The translations under genes were made by a program, and so were the position numbers. From positions 1 through 46,376 of the forward strand of contig JAIEPV010000098.1 in NCBI GenBank assembly GCA_019748215.1: a stretch of DNA of 46,376 nucleotides. Reading direction: 5' to 3'. The notes beneath the pieces are model-generated. The model was not told the DNA's origin. It saw nothing but the letters and a program-made list of their open reading frames with translations, and did not search any database. This DNA is from Hyphomicrobium sp. Its GTDB lineage: Bacteria; Pseudomonadota; Alphaproteobacteria; Rhizobiales; Hyphomicrobiaceae. Below, in pieces: positions 17,053 through 25,193 of the stretch (within the stretch, counting starts at the first letter, position 1; each line of letters opens with the position of its first letter).

Positions 17053-17673
17053 ATGACGACCAAAGCCAAGCGCCAGACATTCGCGACGATCCGGCGTTTC
17101 TTCGTCAACACCGCCGGCGTGGCGATGATCGAGTTCGCATTCATTGCGCCGTTGTTCGTGCTGATGGCGCTCGGCACCTTTGAAGTCGGTCGCAGCATTG
17201 TCGTCCACAAACGTTTCCAGCGTGCGACAGCGATGGTCGGCGATCTCGTCGCGCGAGAAGAGGTTCTGGGCACCAGCAAGGCTGACTCGGTGGCGCAGCT
17301 GCAAGGCATCGTCAAAGCGGCGGAGTTCGCCATGTGGCCGTATAGCACGACGCCTTTGAAGCTCGCGATCACTCAAATCCGTGCCGCCGTTGGCAACGCC
17401 GCAACGACGACGGTCGCATGGTCGTACGCACACAACGGCATGTCCGTCGCCCAGTGCCCGGCATCAAAGGCGATGCCGGCGACCGGGATGATTGTCGCGG
17501 GTGGCTACGCCATCATGGTCGAGGGCGAATACCAGTACACGCCGCTCCTGAAAGACATTTTGCCGTTCAACTGGACGGGCAAGCCGTTCAAGGACACGGT
17601 TACGAACTCGCCGCGCAACAACTGTGTCGAATACGGCGGAATTCCCTGCACGGGCGCTTGCCCGCCTCCGTGA
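17053..17673 (+). CDS. TadE-like pseudopilin (second; TadE/TadF type)
   Basis: 206-residue protein with a basic leader, then GVAMIEFAFIAPLFVLMALG, a clear TadE-type processing site and helix (about 23-48), and a periplasmic domain with four cysteines, three of them near the C-terminus (NNCVEYGGIPCTGACPPP). It is likely a second minor pseudopilin; a TadF label is possible. No full-length TadG (von Willebrand domain) follows, so this locus either lacks TadG or keeps it elsewhere. AGGA precedes the start. A terminator follows. Confidence 0.83.
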   Translation: MTTKAKRQTFATIRRFFVNTAGVAMIEFAFIAPLFVLMALGTFEVGRSIVVHKRFQRATAMVGDLVAREEVLGTSKADSVAQLQGIVKAAEFAMWPYSTTPLKLAITQIRAAVGNAATTTVAWSYAHNGMSVAQCPASKAMPATGMIVAGGYAIMVEGEYQYTPLLKDILPFNWTGKPFKDTVTNSPRNNCVEYGGIPCTGACPPP

Positions 17674-17736
17674 AACGCGTTGTCATAATTTGAATTGGAC
17701 AAGCGGCATCGTCATAATGACCGTTCAGAGAACTTG

Positions 17737-17776
17737 AATAAGTGGACGGCGATACCGGCGAACGCTTATTTTTTCT
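17737..17776 (+). terminator. Intrinsic terminator of the tadE group
   Basis: AATAAGTG (17737-17744) pairs with CGCTTATT (17763-17770), one G-U pair, with an inner CGG/CCG extension, followed by TTTTCTC. It lies about 65 bases past the second tadE-like gene. Confidence 0.65.
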
Positions 17777-17959
17777 CTGATAAAAGTCTTGTATCGCATT
17801 GAGATTGTTTCAACTCTTTCAGTTTTTGCAAGCCGCCGCGTTATTGCTCTACAGCATAGGGTATTAAACTCGTCGCATATTGCCTGTCGATAACTCGCTT
17901 GCTCGTTTTGACTGGTCCACCTACGGTTGCGAAAAGTGGAACGGGACATAGTTTTTGGT

Positions 17960-18580
17960 ATGGGTCGGCGCTCATTACATACGCCTGAGGAACTGCGACA
18001 ACTTATTCTAACCTCAGCACGAAAAATAATTGAGAAGCAGGGATTGCCAGGCCTATCCGCTCGCGAAATCGCGCGATCGATCGAGTATTCGCCCGGCACA
18101 CTTTATAATATTTTTGAAAATCTCGACGACGTGCTGCTGACACTGCAAATTGAGATGCTGCGCGACGTCGCCAGTCAACTCGCCGAGACGCCGGTCGGCG
18201 CAACGCCAGCTTTGCATATTGAGGCGTTGGCGAAAACTTACGTTGACTATGCACTGCGTAATCGCAAGCTCTGGAACCTGCTGTTTTCGCATTCACTGCC
18301 AACGACTGTTTCACCGTCAAAGGTTTTGCACGATTACGTCTTTTCCATCGGCGACACTGTGTGTGCAGCGCTCGCACCTTTGATGATCGGCGCCAGTGCG
18401 GAAGAGAAAAGCTTAGCGGCGCGCGTTCTGTGGGCTGGCGTGCACGGTATCACGGCCATCGCCGTCACCGACAAGGCCCCGGTTTTGACGGCCAGCACGG
18501 CGCTCGATTACACGCACGTGCTCACGCAGACCTTCTTGGACGGTCTTGTCGCCAATCGAAACGTCGCCGCCAGCGCTTAA
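17960..18580 (+). CDS. TetR-family regulator with WHG-type C-terminal domain
   Basis: 206-residue repressor. The N-terminal helix-turn-helix spans about residues 8-55, with the recognition part LSAREIARSIEYSPGTLYNIFENLDDVL. The ligand-binding half carries VLWAGVHGITAIA, the Trp-x-Gly-x-His-Gly hallmark of the WHG subgroup. ATG 17960 is preferred over an upstream TTG at 17927. Target and ligand are unknown; nothing beside it is an obvious efflux or metabolic partner. The gene converges with the membrane protein gene, the two stops sharing TTAA (18577-18580). Confidence 0.9.
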   Translation: MGRRSLHTPEELRQLILTSARKIIEKQGLPGLSAREIARSIEYSPGTLYNIFENLDDVLLTLQIEMLRDVASQLAETPVGATPALHIEALAKTYVDYALRNRKLWNLLFSHSLPTTVSPSKVLHDYVFSIGDTVCAALAPLMIGASAEEKSLAARVLWAGVHGITAIAVTDKAPVLTASTALDYTHVLTQTFLDGLVANRNVAASA

Positions 18581-19452
18581 TGAGCGGCGATTGAGCCATC
18601 ATTGCCCTGCGGGGGAGCGGTCCCGCTTGCGGCCGGATCTGGAATAGATCCTGTCGTCACTGGCGGCACCGCAGGCCCAGCACCGTTCTCTGTGAGTGAT
18701 CGATCAGACGGCGCTCGATGGGCAAAGTGGGGCATCGCCACGATGCCAAACCATTTGCTGTCGGGCAGTAGCCGGCGATGCAATCCACTCCAAAGATCTT
18801 TCGAAGCAACCCCGTCGATGAATATCTTCGTCGGAGGTGCCGCCCAGATCGCTGCGGCGGTTGCGGTCATCATGGCGAGTGTCGCGGCCATGAAGCGGCG
18901 GTCGAACATTTTTAGGGCGGTTCCGAATGACGACTTGATGCGGATGTCCATCACATCGACGGAATAAAGTTCATCGAGAATGAGATGCGTCAGAAAACCC
19001 ACCATCATGAAAGCGGCGGCGAGCCATGCCACGCCTTCGGGCCGGCCGAGCACATGATAGTAGACGACCGCCGTCGCCACCGACGAAAACACGGCCGCGA
19101 GGAGCGAATGCCAGGTGCCGCGATGCACGGATAGCCGATGGAAAACAGCATGCAGCCCATAGCGAACCGTGACCAGCGTGCCGAGCCAGAGAACCCAAAG
19201 TTCGGCGATCGAAAGCTTTGTCGCCGCGTTGAACAAAATCGCGAATGAAAACAGAATACCGAGACCAGCGAACATCGCGCGACTTGGCCGTGAGTCACGC
19301 AAGTCGATGTCAGGCAGCACGGAGCCCAGCACGCCAGCCATGGTGACGGCCACGAGATTTTCTGGCGCAACCACGTCGGCTGCGAGTGTCAATGTGGCGA
19401 GGCCGCCAGAAACCACCGTCCCGGCTCCGATGTGCGTCGTGAAATTGGCCAT
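18577..19452 (-). CDS. YdjM-type membrane protein (predicted inner-membrane metal-dependent hydrolase)
   Basis: 291-residue integral membrane protein of the DUF457/YdjM group. The N-terminus MANFTTHIGAG, the motif LGSVLPDIDLRDSR (about 42-55) and the later VHRGTWHSL and FLTHLILDELYSVDVMDI give the spaced His and Asp residues that suggest metal binding. About 5-6 hydrophobic helices lie between 15 and 205. The C-terminal 70 residues are a soluble Pro/Ala-rich tail. Activity has not been shown for the family in a way that allows a substrate call. A GGGGGG run precedes the ATG at 19452. Confidence 0.82.
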   Translation of the reverse strand: MANFTTHIGAGTVVSGGLATLTLAADVVAPENLVAVTMAGVLGSVLPDIDLRDSRPSRAMFAGLGILFSFAILFNAATKLSIAELWVLWLGTLVTVRYGLHAVFHRLSVHRGTWHSLLAAVFSSVATAVVYYHVLGRPEGVAWLAAAFMMVGFLTHLILDELYSVDVMDIRIKSSFGTALKMFDRRFMAATLAMMTATAAAIWAAPPTKIFIDGVASKDLWSGLHRRLLPDSKWFGIVAMPHFAHRAPSDRSLTENGAGPAVPPVTTGSIPDPAASGTAPPQGNDGSIAAH

Positions 19453-19662
19453 TTGCGCCCCCCGTTCGCCGCACCTTGATCAGGACCAGCCTTCTGTCAG
19501 CAACAGATTCGCACGGTTGCGGCGAGACGGGAGCCACCGAGGCCAGTGGATAAGGTGCAAAGCCAATCGATCGTCAACGCCGGATGGGGGCGGCAGGACA
19601 TGGAAATCGTCGTCGTGCAGTGCCATGTGATTGGGTGATTTAGAGTGCGCGCGGCTTTGGAG

Positions 19663-19708
19663 TGCTTCTGGAAAAGTGGAAACCGGTTTTCCGAGAAGAA
19701 GCACGATA
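19663..19708. repeat. Intergenic dyad repeat, copy 1
   Basis: 46-base imperfect inverted repeat starting TGCTTCTGGAAAAGTGGAAA and ending AGAAGCACGATA. The arms GGAAAA/TTTTCC and GCTTCT/AGAAGC flank an ACCGGT core. The GGAAAAGT-ACCGGTTTTCC type is a widespread extragenic element in Hyphomicrobiales (recalled, not searched). Confidence 0.75.
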
Positions 19709-19724
19709 AGACAGAGAGCACGAA

Positions 19725-19770
19725 TGCTTCCGGAAAAGTCGAAACCGATTTTTCGAAGAGAAGCACGATA
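19725..19770. repeat. Intergenic dyad repeat, copy 2
   Basis: Second 46-base copy in the same orientation, 16 bases after the first, starting TGCTTCCGGAAAAGTCGAAA and ending AGAAGCACGATA. Differences from copy 1 include partly matched changes in the two arms. Confidence 0.75.
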
Positions 19771-19883
19771 GCAAGGAGCTCAGGTCGGTCCATTAATCCG
19801 CTAAAAGCGGACAGACCCTAGTCGCTCAACGCGAACTGTGCCACCTAGACCTCGAAGACCAAGCCGCGAAGGCAAGCTTCACA

Positions 19884-20801
19884 ATGGTAGATCACCAGTC
19901 GGCTGTGACCCGCAACATCACAACATTCGCGATGGTCAACATCGCCGTCGCCGTGGCGGTGATGGCGATCAAATATCTGTCCTACAAGGTCTCTGGCTCG
20001 GTGGCGCTCTATTCAGACGCACTCGAAAGTGTGGTCAACGTCGCGACCGCCGTCGCCGCCCTGCTCGCCGTGCGTTTCAGCGCCAAGCCGGCCGACGCCG
20101 ACCACCCATTCGGCCACCATAAAGCTGAGTTTTTTTCAGCGATCTTCGAAGGCGCGATGATCATCGTCGCGGCGTTGCTGATCCTGTCGAAAGCCTACAC
20201 GGCCATCACCGCGCCGACACCGTTGCAATCACCGACGCTGGGCCTGGCAATCAATGGCGCCGCGGCATTCATCAATGCCGTGTGGGCGTACACATTGATC
20301 AGCCGCGGAAACGCATGGCGATCGCCTGCCTTGGTTGCTGATGGTGCACATCTTTATACTGATGTCGTGACTTCGGCCGGCGTCATTGTAGGCCTCGTGC
20401 TGGCCGTTCTGACGGGATGGAGCATCCTCGATCCTCTGCTCGCGGCACTGGTTGCGCTGAACATTTTGTGGACCGGACACAAGATCACATTGCAGTCGAT
20501 GTCGAGCCTGCTCGATCAAGCCGCATCTCCCGACATCGAGGCCCGCATTCGCCGGGTGATTGAAAGCAACGGCGCCGGTGCGATGCAAGCGCATGACATT
20601 CGAACGCGGCAAGCCGGCCGCGCTTTGTTCATCGAATTTCATTTGGTGGTTCCGGGCATGATGACGGTGCACGAGGCGCATGCGATTTGCGATCGACTAG
20701 AAGATGCGATCGAGGCCGCGATTGAAGGCTCGGAGGTCGTCATTCATGTCGAGCCAGGTCACAAGGTGAAGCCTGCGGCGACCGGCGCGGTCAACCTGTA
20801 G
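19884..20801 (+). CDS. Cation diffusion facilitator family transporter
   Basis: 305-residue inner-membrane divalent metal/proton antiporter of the CDF family. It has about six membrane helices up to residue 190 and then a cytosolic ferredoxin-like C-terminal domain ending HVEPGHK. ADADHPFGHHKAE (70-82) is the usual helix 2-3 loop. Aligning with E. coli FieF, the metal site in helix 2 reads E48-x3-N52 instead of Asp/Asp, while helix 5 keeps H156-x3-D160. D45 lies just before. The metal is therefore uncertain (zinc, iron or manganese). It converges with rimO, 15 bases apart. Confidence 0.92.
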   Translation: MVDHQSAVTRNITTFAMVNIAVAVAVMAIKYLSYKVSGSVALYSDALESVVNVATAVAALLAVRFSAKPADADHPFGHHKAEFFSAIFEGAMIIVAALLILSKAYTAITAPTPLQSPTLGLAINGAAAFINAVWAYTLISRGNAWRSPALVADGAHLYTDVVTSAGVIVGLVLAVLTGWSILDPLLAALVALNILWTGHKITLQSMSSLLDQAASPDIEARIRRVIESNGAGAMQAHDIRTRQAGRALFIEFHLVVPGMMTVHEAHAICDRLEDAIEAAIEGSEVVIHVEPGHKVKPAATGAVNL

Positions 20802-20816
20802 GGATAAAGCCGTGGC

Positions 20817-22226
20817 CTATGCGATGCGTTCGGCCCACAGATCATAGTCATCGGCGTACAGGATTTTCGTGCGAACCAGATCGCCGGGTTTGGCGCGGGT
20901 ATCGCCATTTAAAAACACGCTACCGTCGATATCAGGCGCATCCCACGGTGTGCGGCCGATAGCGCCCTCGTCGTCCACTTCGTCGATCAGCACGTCAACC
21001 GTGCGCCCCACTTTGGCTGCGAGCAGCTCAGCGCTGACGTCCTGTTGAGCGGCCATGAAGCGATGCCAGCGCTCGGCTTTCACCTCTTCCGGCACTGCGC
21101 CGTCGAGCGCGTTCGCTTTGGCGCCGTCAACAGCCTCGTACTTGAAGCATCCGGCGCGGCTGATCTTGGCCTCTTTCAGCCATTGCAAAAGAAAGTTGAA
21201 CTCGTCTTCAGTCTCGCCCGGAAAACCGACGATGAACGTCGAGCGAATGGCGAGGTCAGGACAGATATCGCGCCAGCGGCGAATGCGCTCGGCGGTTTTT
21301 TCTTGGGCTGCAGGACGTCGCATCGCTTTCAAAACAGACGGGGCTGCATGCTGAAACGGAATGTCGAGATAGGGGAGAATTTTGCCGTCAGCCATCAGTG
21401 GCATGACATCGTCGACATGGGGATAGGGATAGACGTAGTGCAATCGCACCCACGCGCCGAGGTCGCCCAGCGCCGTGCACAAATCCAAAAAGCGTGCTTT
21501 CAACGGCTGACCGCGCCACGGACTTTCCGCGTACTTCAGATCGAGACCGTAGGCGCTGGTGTCCTGACTGATGACCAACAGCTCCTTGACGCCAGCGTTC
21601 ACCAAGCGCTCCGCTTCGATCATGACATGGTTCGCCGGCCGGCTCGCGAGATCGCCGCGCAATGACGGGATGATGCAAAACGAGCAGCGGTTGTTGCAGC
21701 CTTCGGAGATTTTCAGATAGGCGTAATGACGAGGCGTGAGGCGCAACCCCTCAGGCGGCACCAGATCGATATAGGGATCATGCAGTGGCGGCACGGCGTC
21801 ATGCACTGCGGCGACGACCTGCTCATATTGATGCGGCCCTGTGACGGCCAGCACGCCGGGGTGGGCCGCCCGAATGCGGCTTTCTTCGACGCCGAAGCAG
21901 CCGGTGACGATGACGCGGCCGTTTGAGGCCATGGCTTCACCGATGGCGTCGAGACTTTCTTGCTTGGCGGAATCGAGGAAGCCGCAGGTATTGACGACGA
22001 CCACGTCGGCACCGGCGTAATCGCCGGCAATCTGATAGCCTTCGGACCTCAGCTTGGTGATGATGCGTTCGCTGTCGACCAGCGCTTTCGGGCAGCCGAG
22101 TGACACGAAACCGACCTTCGGTTGCGGACCGGATTTTGTGCCGCCGGATTTTGTGGCGAGCAGGTTTGCGGATCGCCGGGTTTTGGGGGTTGCGCGAGCG
22201 GCGGCGTTTGCTGAGGTTTTCGTCAT
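20817..22226 (-). CDS. rimO: Ribosomal protein S12 methylthiotransferase RimO
   Basis: Radical SAM enzyme that adds a methylthio group to the conserved Asp of ribosomal protein S12. The 469-residue product has the N-terminal UPF0004 domain ([34 protein letters not shown] supplying three cluster cysteines), the radical SAM triad CNNRCSFC with the RimO-typical [13 protein letters not shown], and a C-terminal TRAM domain. An N-terminal extension of about 36 residues rich in Lys/Thr/Ala precedes the core. The start is ATG 22226; a TTG further upstream is less likely. Confidence 0.96.
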   Translation of the reverse strand: MTKTSANAAARATPKTRRSANLLATKSGGTKSGPQPKVGFVSLGCPKALVDSERIITKLRSEGYQIAGDYAGADVVVVNTCGFLDSAKQESLDAIGEAMASNGRVIVTGCFGVEESRIRAAHPGVLAVTGPHQYEQVVAAVHDAVPPLHDPYIDLVPPEGLRLTPRHYAYLKISEGCNNRCSFCIIPSLRGDLASRPANHVMIEAERLVNAGVKELLVISQDTSAYGLDLKYAESPWRGQPLKARFLDLCTALGDLGAWVRLHYVYPYPHVDDVMPLMADGKILPYLDIPFQHAAPSVLKAMRRPAAQEKTAERIRRWRDICPDLAIRSTFIVGFPGETEDEFNFLLQWLKEAKISRAGCFKYEAVDGAKANALDGAVPEEVKAERWHRFMAAQQDVSAELLAAKVGRTVDVLIDEVDDEGAIGRTPWDAPDIDGSVFLNGDTRAKPGDLVRTKILYADDYDLWAERIA

Positions 22227-22400
22227 AGCGGTGCTTCTAGTCCGAGCCTGAATGCAGTGCAATCGCGACGACGCTGCAGGTCGTCAAAAGGCCCAGCGGT
22301 CCGGGCGTGACGCATTGACCACCGATCACGGATAATGGGTTTGTACGCATCGCCGCCCGAGGCATGCTCATCGGCGATAGCTCATAAGTGGAGACGCGCC

Positions 22401-23003
22401 ATGAACATTGGCGGGATTGTGCTGGCGGCAGGTCATTCATCGCGCTTTGGCGACGGCCACAAACTGCTGGCCAGCGTCGGCGGCGTGCCGTTGCTGCGCC
22501 GGGCGATCGCCGCCCTCGACGGGTCTAGCGAAATTTCAGACATCGTCGTGGTGCTGCCGCCGGAAGGCGACGCACTCGCGGCCGTCGCAGGCGTTGGCCG
22601 ATGGCGCACCATCACCAACCGAGCCGCGGCGGACGGCATGGCGACGTCGTTGCGATGCGGGCTTGAAGCGTTGGGCGAAAGCGTCGACGGCGCGCTGATC
22701 GCTTTGGCCGACATGCCGTTGCTGACGGCCGGCCTCGTCACTTCATTGACAGCCGAGTTTCGCTTGAGCGAAGGCCGCGCCATCGTCTTTCCGCAGGACG
22801 CCTCAGGCCGTCAGGGCCATCCGGTGATCTGGCCGAGCATGCTCTTTGGCGAATTGAACCATCTCAGCGGAGACCACGGCGGAAAAAGCATCCTGATGGC
22901 CAACCGTGGCCTGTGGCGACCAGTGGCAACGGACACGCTCGACGCATTCATCGACGTCGATACGATCGACGATCTGCGGGCGGCTGAAACGTATTTGCTC
23001 TAG
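22401..23003 (+). CDS. MobA/MocA-like nucleotidyltransferase
   Basis: 200-residue NTP transferase with the nucleotide loop LAAGHSSRFGDGHKLLA at the N-terminus, the metal Asp in ALADMPLL and a conserved GRQGHPVIWP stretch, as in molybdenum cofactor cytidylyl/guanylyltransferases. In this family the enzyme attaches CMP or GMP to molybdopterin. No molybdoenzyme or other moco gene is in the window, so the substrate is open. ATG 22401 is set by GTGGAGA six bases upstream. Its stop shares CTAG with the convergent DUF1513 gene. Confidence 0.87.
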   Translation: MNIGGIVLAAGHSSRFGDGHKLLASVGGVPLLRRAIAALDGSSEISDIVVVLPPEGDALAAVAGVGRWRTITNRAAADGMATSLRCGLEALGESVDGALIALADMPLLTAGLVTSLTAEFRLSEGRAIVFPQDASGRQGHPVIWPSMLFGELNHLSGDHGGKSILMANRGLWRPVATDTLDAFIDVDTIDDLRAAETYLL

Positions 23004-24100
23004 GCGAGGCGACGAAGGTGGTTGTCGAACGCGATACCCTCCAGGTCGACCTCCGACAACACCTGAAGGCCTGACGTTGCATAACGAAACACGCCGAAGC
23101 CGGAGGTTTCGACGAACGTTTCAGCCGCCAGCGGCGCCAATCCGCACGCGTCGCGCAGAACACTGCACGCGGTAATGCGGGACGTGACCGTGTCGACATA
23201 GACGATGCGCCCGGCTTTGGGAGCACTGGCTGCAAGCGTGCGTCCATCGTCGCTGATGGCAACGGAACCGATGTAGTCTTTGAGATCGTCGCCGGCTGAA
23301 GCATCCGGCACGGCAAACGACAAGGCCCGGTCAAGGCTAGCGCATCCAATCAATCCAGGCGCAGCGCCTGGATCGCCCTCCCATTGGCCACCGAACCACA
23401 CCTGCCCGGCGCGGTCGGCAGCGATGTGGCGAATGGAAAGCCGTTGCGCGTCACGCGTGAAGACGTGCTGCTGGCGCAGGGCACCGGTTTCTCGATCGAC
23501 GAAGGCGAGGGAAGGCTGCATGGCATCGAGGTTGAGATTTTCGCGGCCCGCTTCCGGTGACGTATCAATGCCGCCGTTGGCGATGGCCAGGGTCTTGCCG
23601 TCAGACAGCAAAATCAGTTCGTGCGGACCGACGCCATAGCTTTGGTGCTCGCCTATTTTTTTGTATCCGCCCCCGACATCATAGATGCCGACCACTCCGA
23701 CGCCGGCGGCAATGTTGTTTTCGGTGGCGTAGAGGAGGTGGCCATCGGGCGAGAATGCTCCATGGCCGAAAAAGTGACGACCTTCAGGCGCGGTGAAGAC
23801 GATCGGCTCACTGTCGCTTCGTGTTTCGAAAGCGACCGCAAAATCACCGGGCCGACGCGCGAAGGCGACGGCCCGGCCCGATTGCGCATGGATGGCGATA
23901 TCGTGGCCGCGCGCCGAAAGCGGAATATCGCGTAGAATTCTACCTTCGGCCGAGAGCATGATGAGACTGAACGTGCCGTCGGCATTTCGGGATGCTGAGA
24001 CAAACCTTGGCTCGGGCCCAGCAGCGAAGGCTGGAGATACAGCGCGCGTCGCAAGCAAGGCGATGGAGTTGAGCATCAAGGAGCGGCGTGACAACGACAT
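23000..24100 (-). CDS. DUF1513 periplasmic beta-propeller-like protein
   Basis: Last gene of the metal operon, 366 residues. A signal peptide with an RR pair (MSLSRRSLMLNSIALLATRA, cleavage near PAFAAG) suggests Tat or Sec export. The body has repeated blades such as ISDDGRTLAASAPKAGRIVY and GHGAFSPDGHLLYATENN, as in seven-bladed propellers. DUF1513 (COG3490) is known as a regular neighbour of imelysin and the di-heme oxidoreductase, but no function is established. The start at 24100 has GGAG six bases upstream and lies one base after the imelysin stop, so the genes are coupled. Confidence 0.88.
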   Translation of the reverse strand: MSLSRRSLMLNSIALLATRAVSPAFAAGPEPRFVSASRNADGTFSLIMLSAEGRILRDIPLSARGHDIAIHAQSGRAVAFARRPGDFAVAFETRSDSEPIVFTAPEGRHFFGHGAFSPDGHLLYATENNIAAGVGVVGIYDVGGGYKKIGEHQSYGVGPHELILLSDGKTLAIANGGIDTSPEAGRENLNLDAMQPSLAFVDRETGALRQQHVFTRDAQRLSIRHIAADRAGQVWFGGQWEGDPGAAPGLIGCASLDRALSFAVPDASAGDDLKDYIGSVAISDDGRTLAASAPKAGRIVYVDTVTSRITACSVLRDACGLAPLAAETFVETSGFGVFRYATSGLQVLSEVDLEGIAFDNHLRRLA

Positions 24101-24101
24101 G

Positions 24102-25193
24102 CTAATCTCCGTCGAGTTCGTTGAAGCCAACGGTCAGATGCGACGCGGTTGCGAGTTCTCGCGACACGAGCTTACGCAGCCCCGTCGTCTTGTCGAACAC
24201 TTCGCGCAGTGTCGGCGACGTGCTGCGGCTTGCATCGGCGACGCGTCCGCCAAGGCCGTCGCTGGCGCGGATAGCGCGCCAGGCGCCGCTGGCCCAGTTC
24301 TTCACCCAGAGCTGATCGTCGCCGAGATAAAGTTCCAACCCGAGTGTGTCGTAGAACTGGTTCAGCGACGTGACGAAAGCCGTGTAGTGGGCTTGCGTGA
24401 GGTTCGACGCGGCGTAAGGGCCGGTGGCTTTGTCTTTAGCATCGAGGCGCGGCTTCAGTTGAACGTCGGCAACGAGCTGAAAGCCGACCAGCAGCGCCTT
24501 GACCAGTTCGCTCGCGGCCTCGCTTGGCTCTTTGTAGGTGTCATTGTCCGAGCCGGGACGCAGCATCTTGTCTTTCCAGCCGCCGTCTTTGGTCCATGCC
24601 GTGTCAAAGGCTGCGGCGTTGTCGGCAATCGCGCCGGCGATCGATTTGGCGAGCGCACACTGCGTGACGCTCTCGGGGCCCGGAGCTAACGGGGTGTTGC
24701 GATCAGTGAGCAAAATTTCGAGCGCAGGAAGACCCTGTAACGCTGCACTTTGCTTTTTGATGAACGCCACATCAGCGGTGGCCGCATCTGGACTCGTCAG
24801 AAGCTGGCGCATTTGACGCGGCAAGATTCCGCGCGGATCGGGCCAGAATGACAGCTTCTCGCGCAATCCTGACTGTTGCAGCGGACCAAAGCGCAGAAAC
24901 TCGATGGCGGCATAGGATTCAATCGCTTCGCGGAAACTCTTCGCCGCAGCAGTGCGTGAGGATTTGTCGCCCCGCTCGCACACGTGCGCGATCGTTTCGG
25001 GAAGCTTGGCCGCGGCGGTTTTGAATGCCGTGACGTGTGGAATGATATGCGTCTCAAGAACTTTCAAGACGATGGCATAGGGATCGGCTTCAGGCGTGGC
25101 CATGGCGGCATTCGTCGCCGATCCGACGCCGATGAGCGTCAAGGCTGATGCGATGAGGGAGCGCCGCACTGTTCGGCTCGAAACAATTTTCAT
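24102..25193 (-). CDS. Imelysin family protein, COG3489 type
   Basis: Periplasmic imelysin-like (M75) protein of 363 residues. A signal peptide ends near AMATPEA. The N-terminal half has EFLRFGPLQQ (98-107) and the GxHxxE-equivalent position reads GLPALE (154-159), with Pro in place of the His. That replacement, as I recall it, is usual in this branch. Members are mostly linked to iron acquisition and share a fold with the metal-binding domain of EfeO. Its ATG overlaps the di-heme gene stop by four bases. Metal-binding capacity without the His is uncertain. Confidence 0.88.
   Translation of the reverse strand: MKIVSSRTVRRSLIASALTLIGVGSATNAAMATPEADPYAIVLKVLETHIIPHVTAFKTAAAKLPETIAHVCERGDKSSRTAAAKSFREAIESYAAIEFLRFGPLQQSGLREKLSFWPDPRGILPRQMRQLLTSPDAATADVAFIKKQSAALQGLPALEILLTDRNTPLAPGPESVTQCALAKSIAGAIADNAAAFDTAWTKDGGWKDKMLRPGSDNDTYKEPSEAASELVKALLVGFQLVADVQLKPRLDAKDKATGPYAASNLTQAHYTAFVTSLNQFYDTLGLELYLGDDQLWVKNWASGAWRAIRASDGLGGRVADASRSTSPTLREVFDKTTGLRKLVSRELATASHLTVGFNELDGD

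Larger units (their letters stand above)
19453..19883. other. Divergent intergenic region with repeated dyads
   Basis: About 430 bases between two divergent genes, without a supported coding region. The right part holds two copies of a 46-base imperfect inverted repeat (annotated separately). Promoters for the YdjM-type gene and the CDF gene must lie here but I could not pick them out. Confidence 0.5.

Noticed and set aside
16489-17433. Minus-strand open frame opposite the two tadE-like genes
   Set aside because: Cys/Arg/His-rich shadow frame spanning two genes with clear TadE processing sites.
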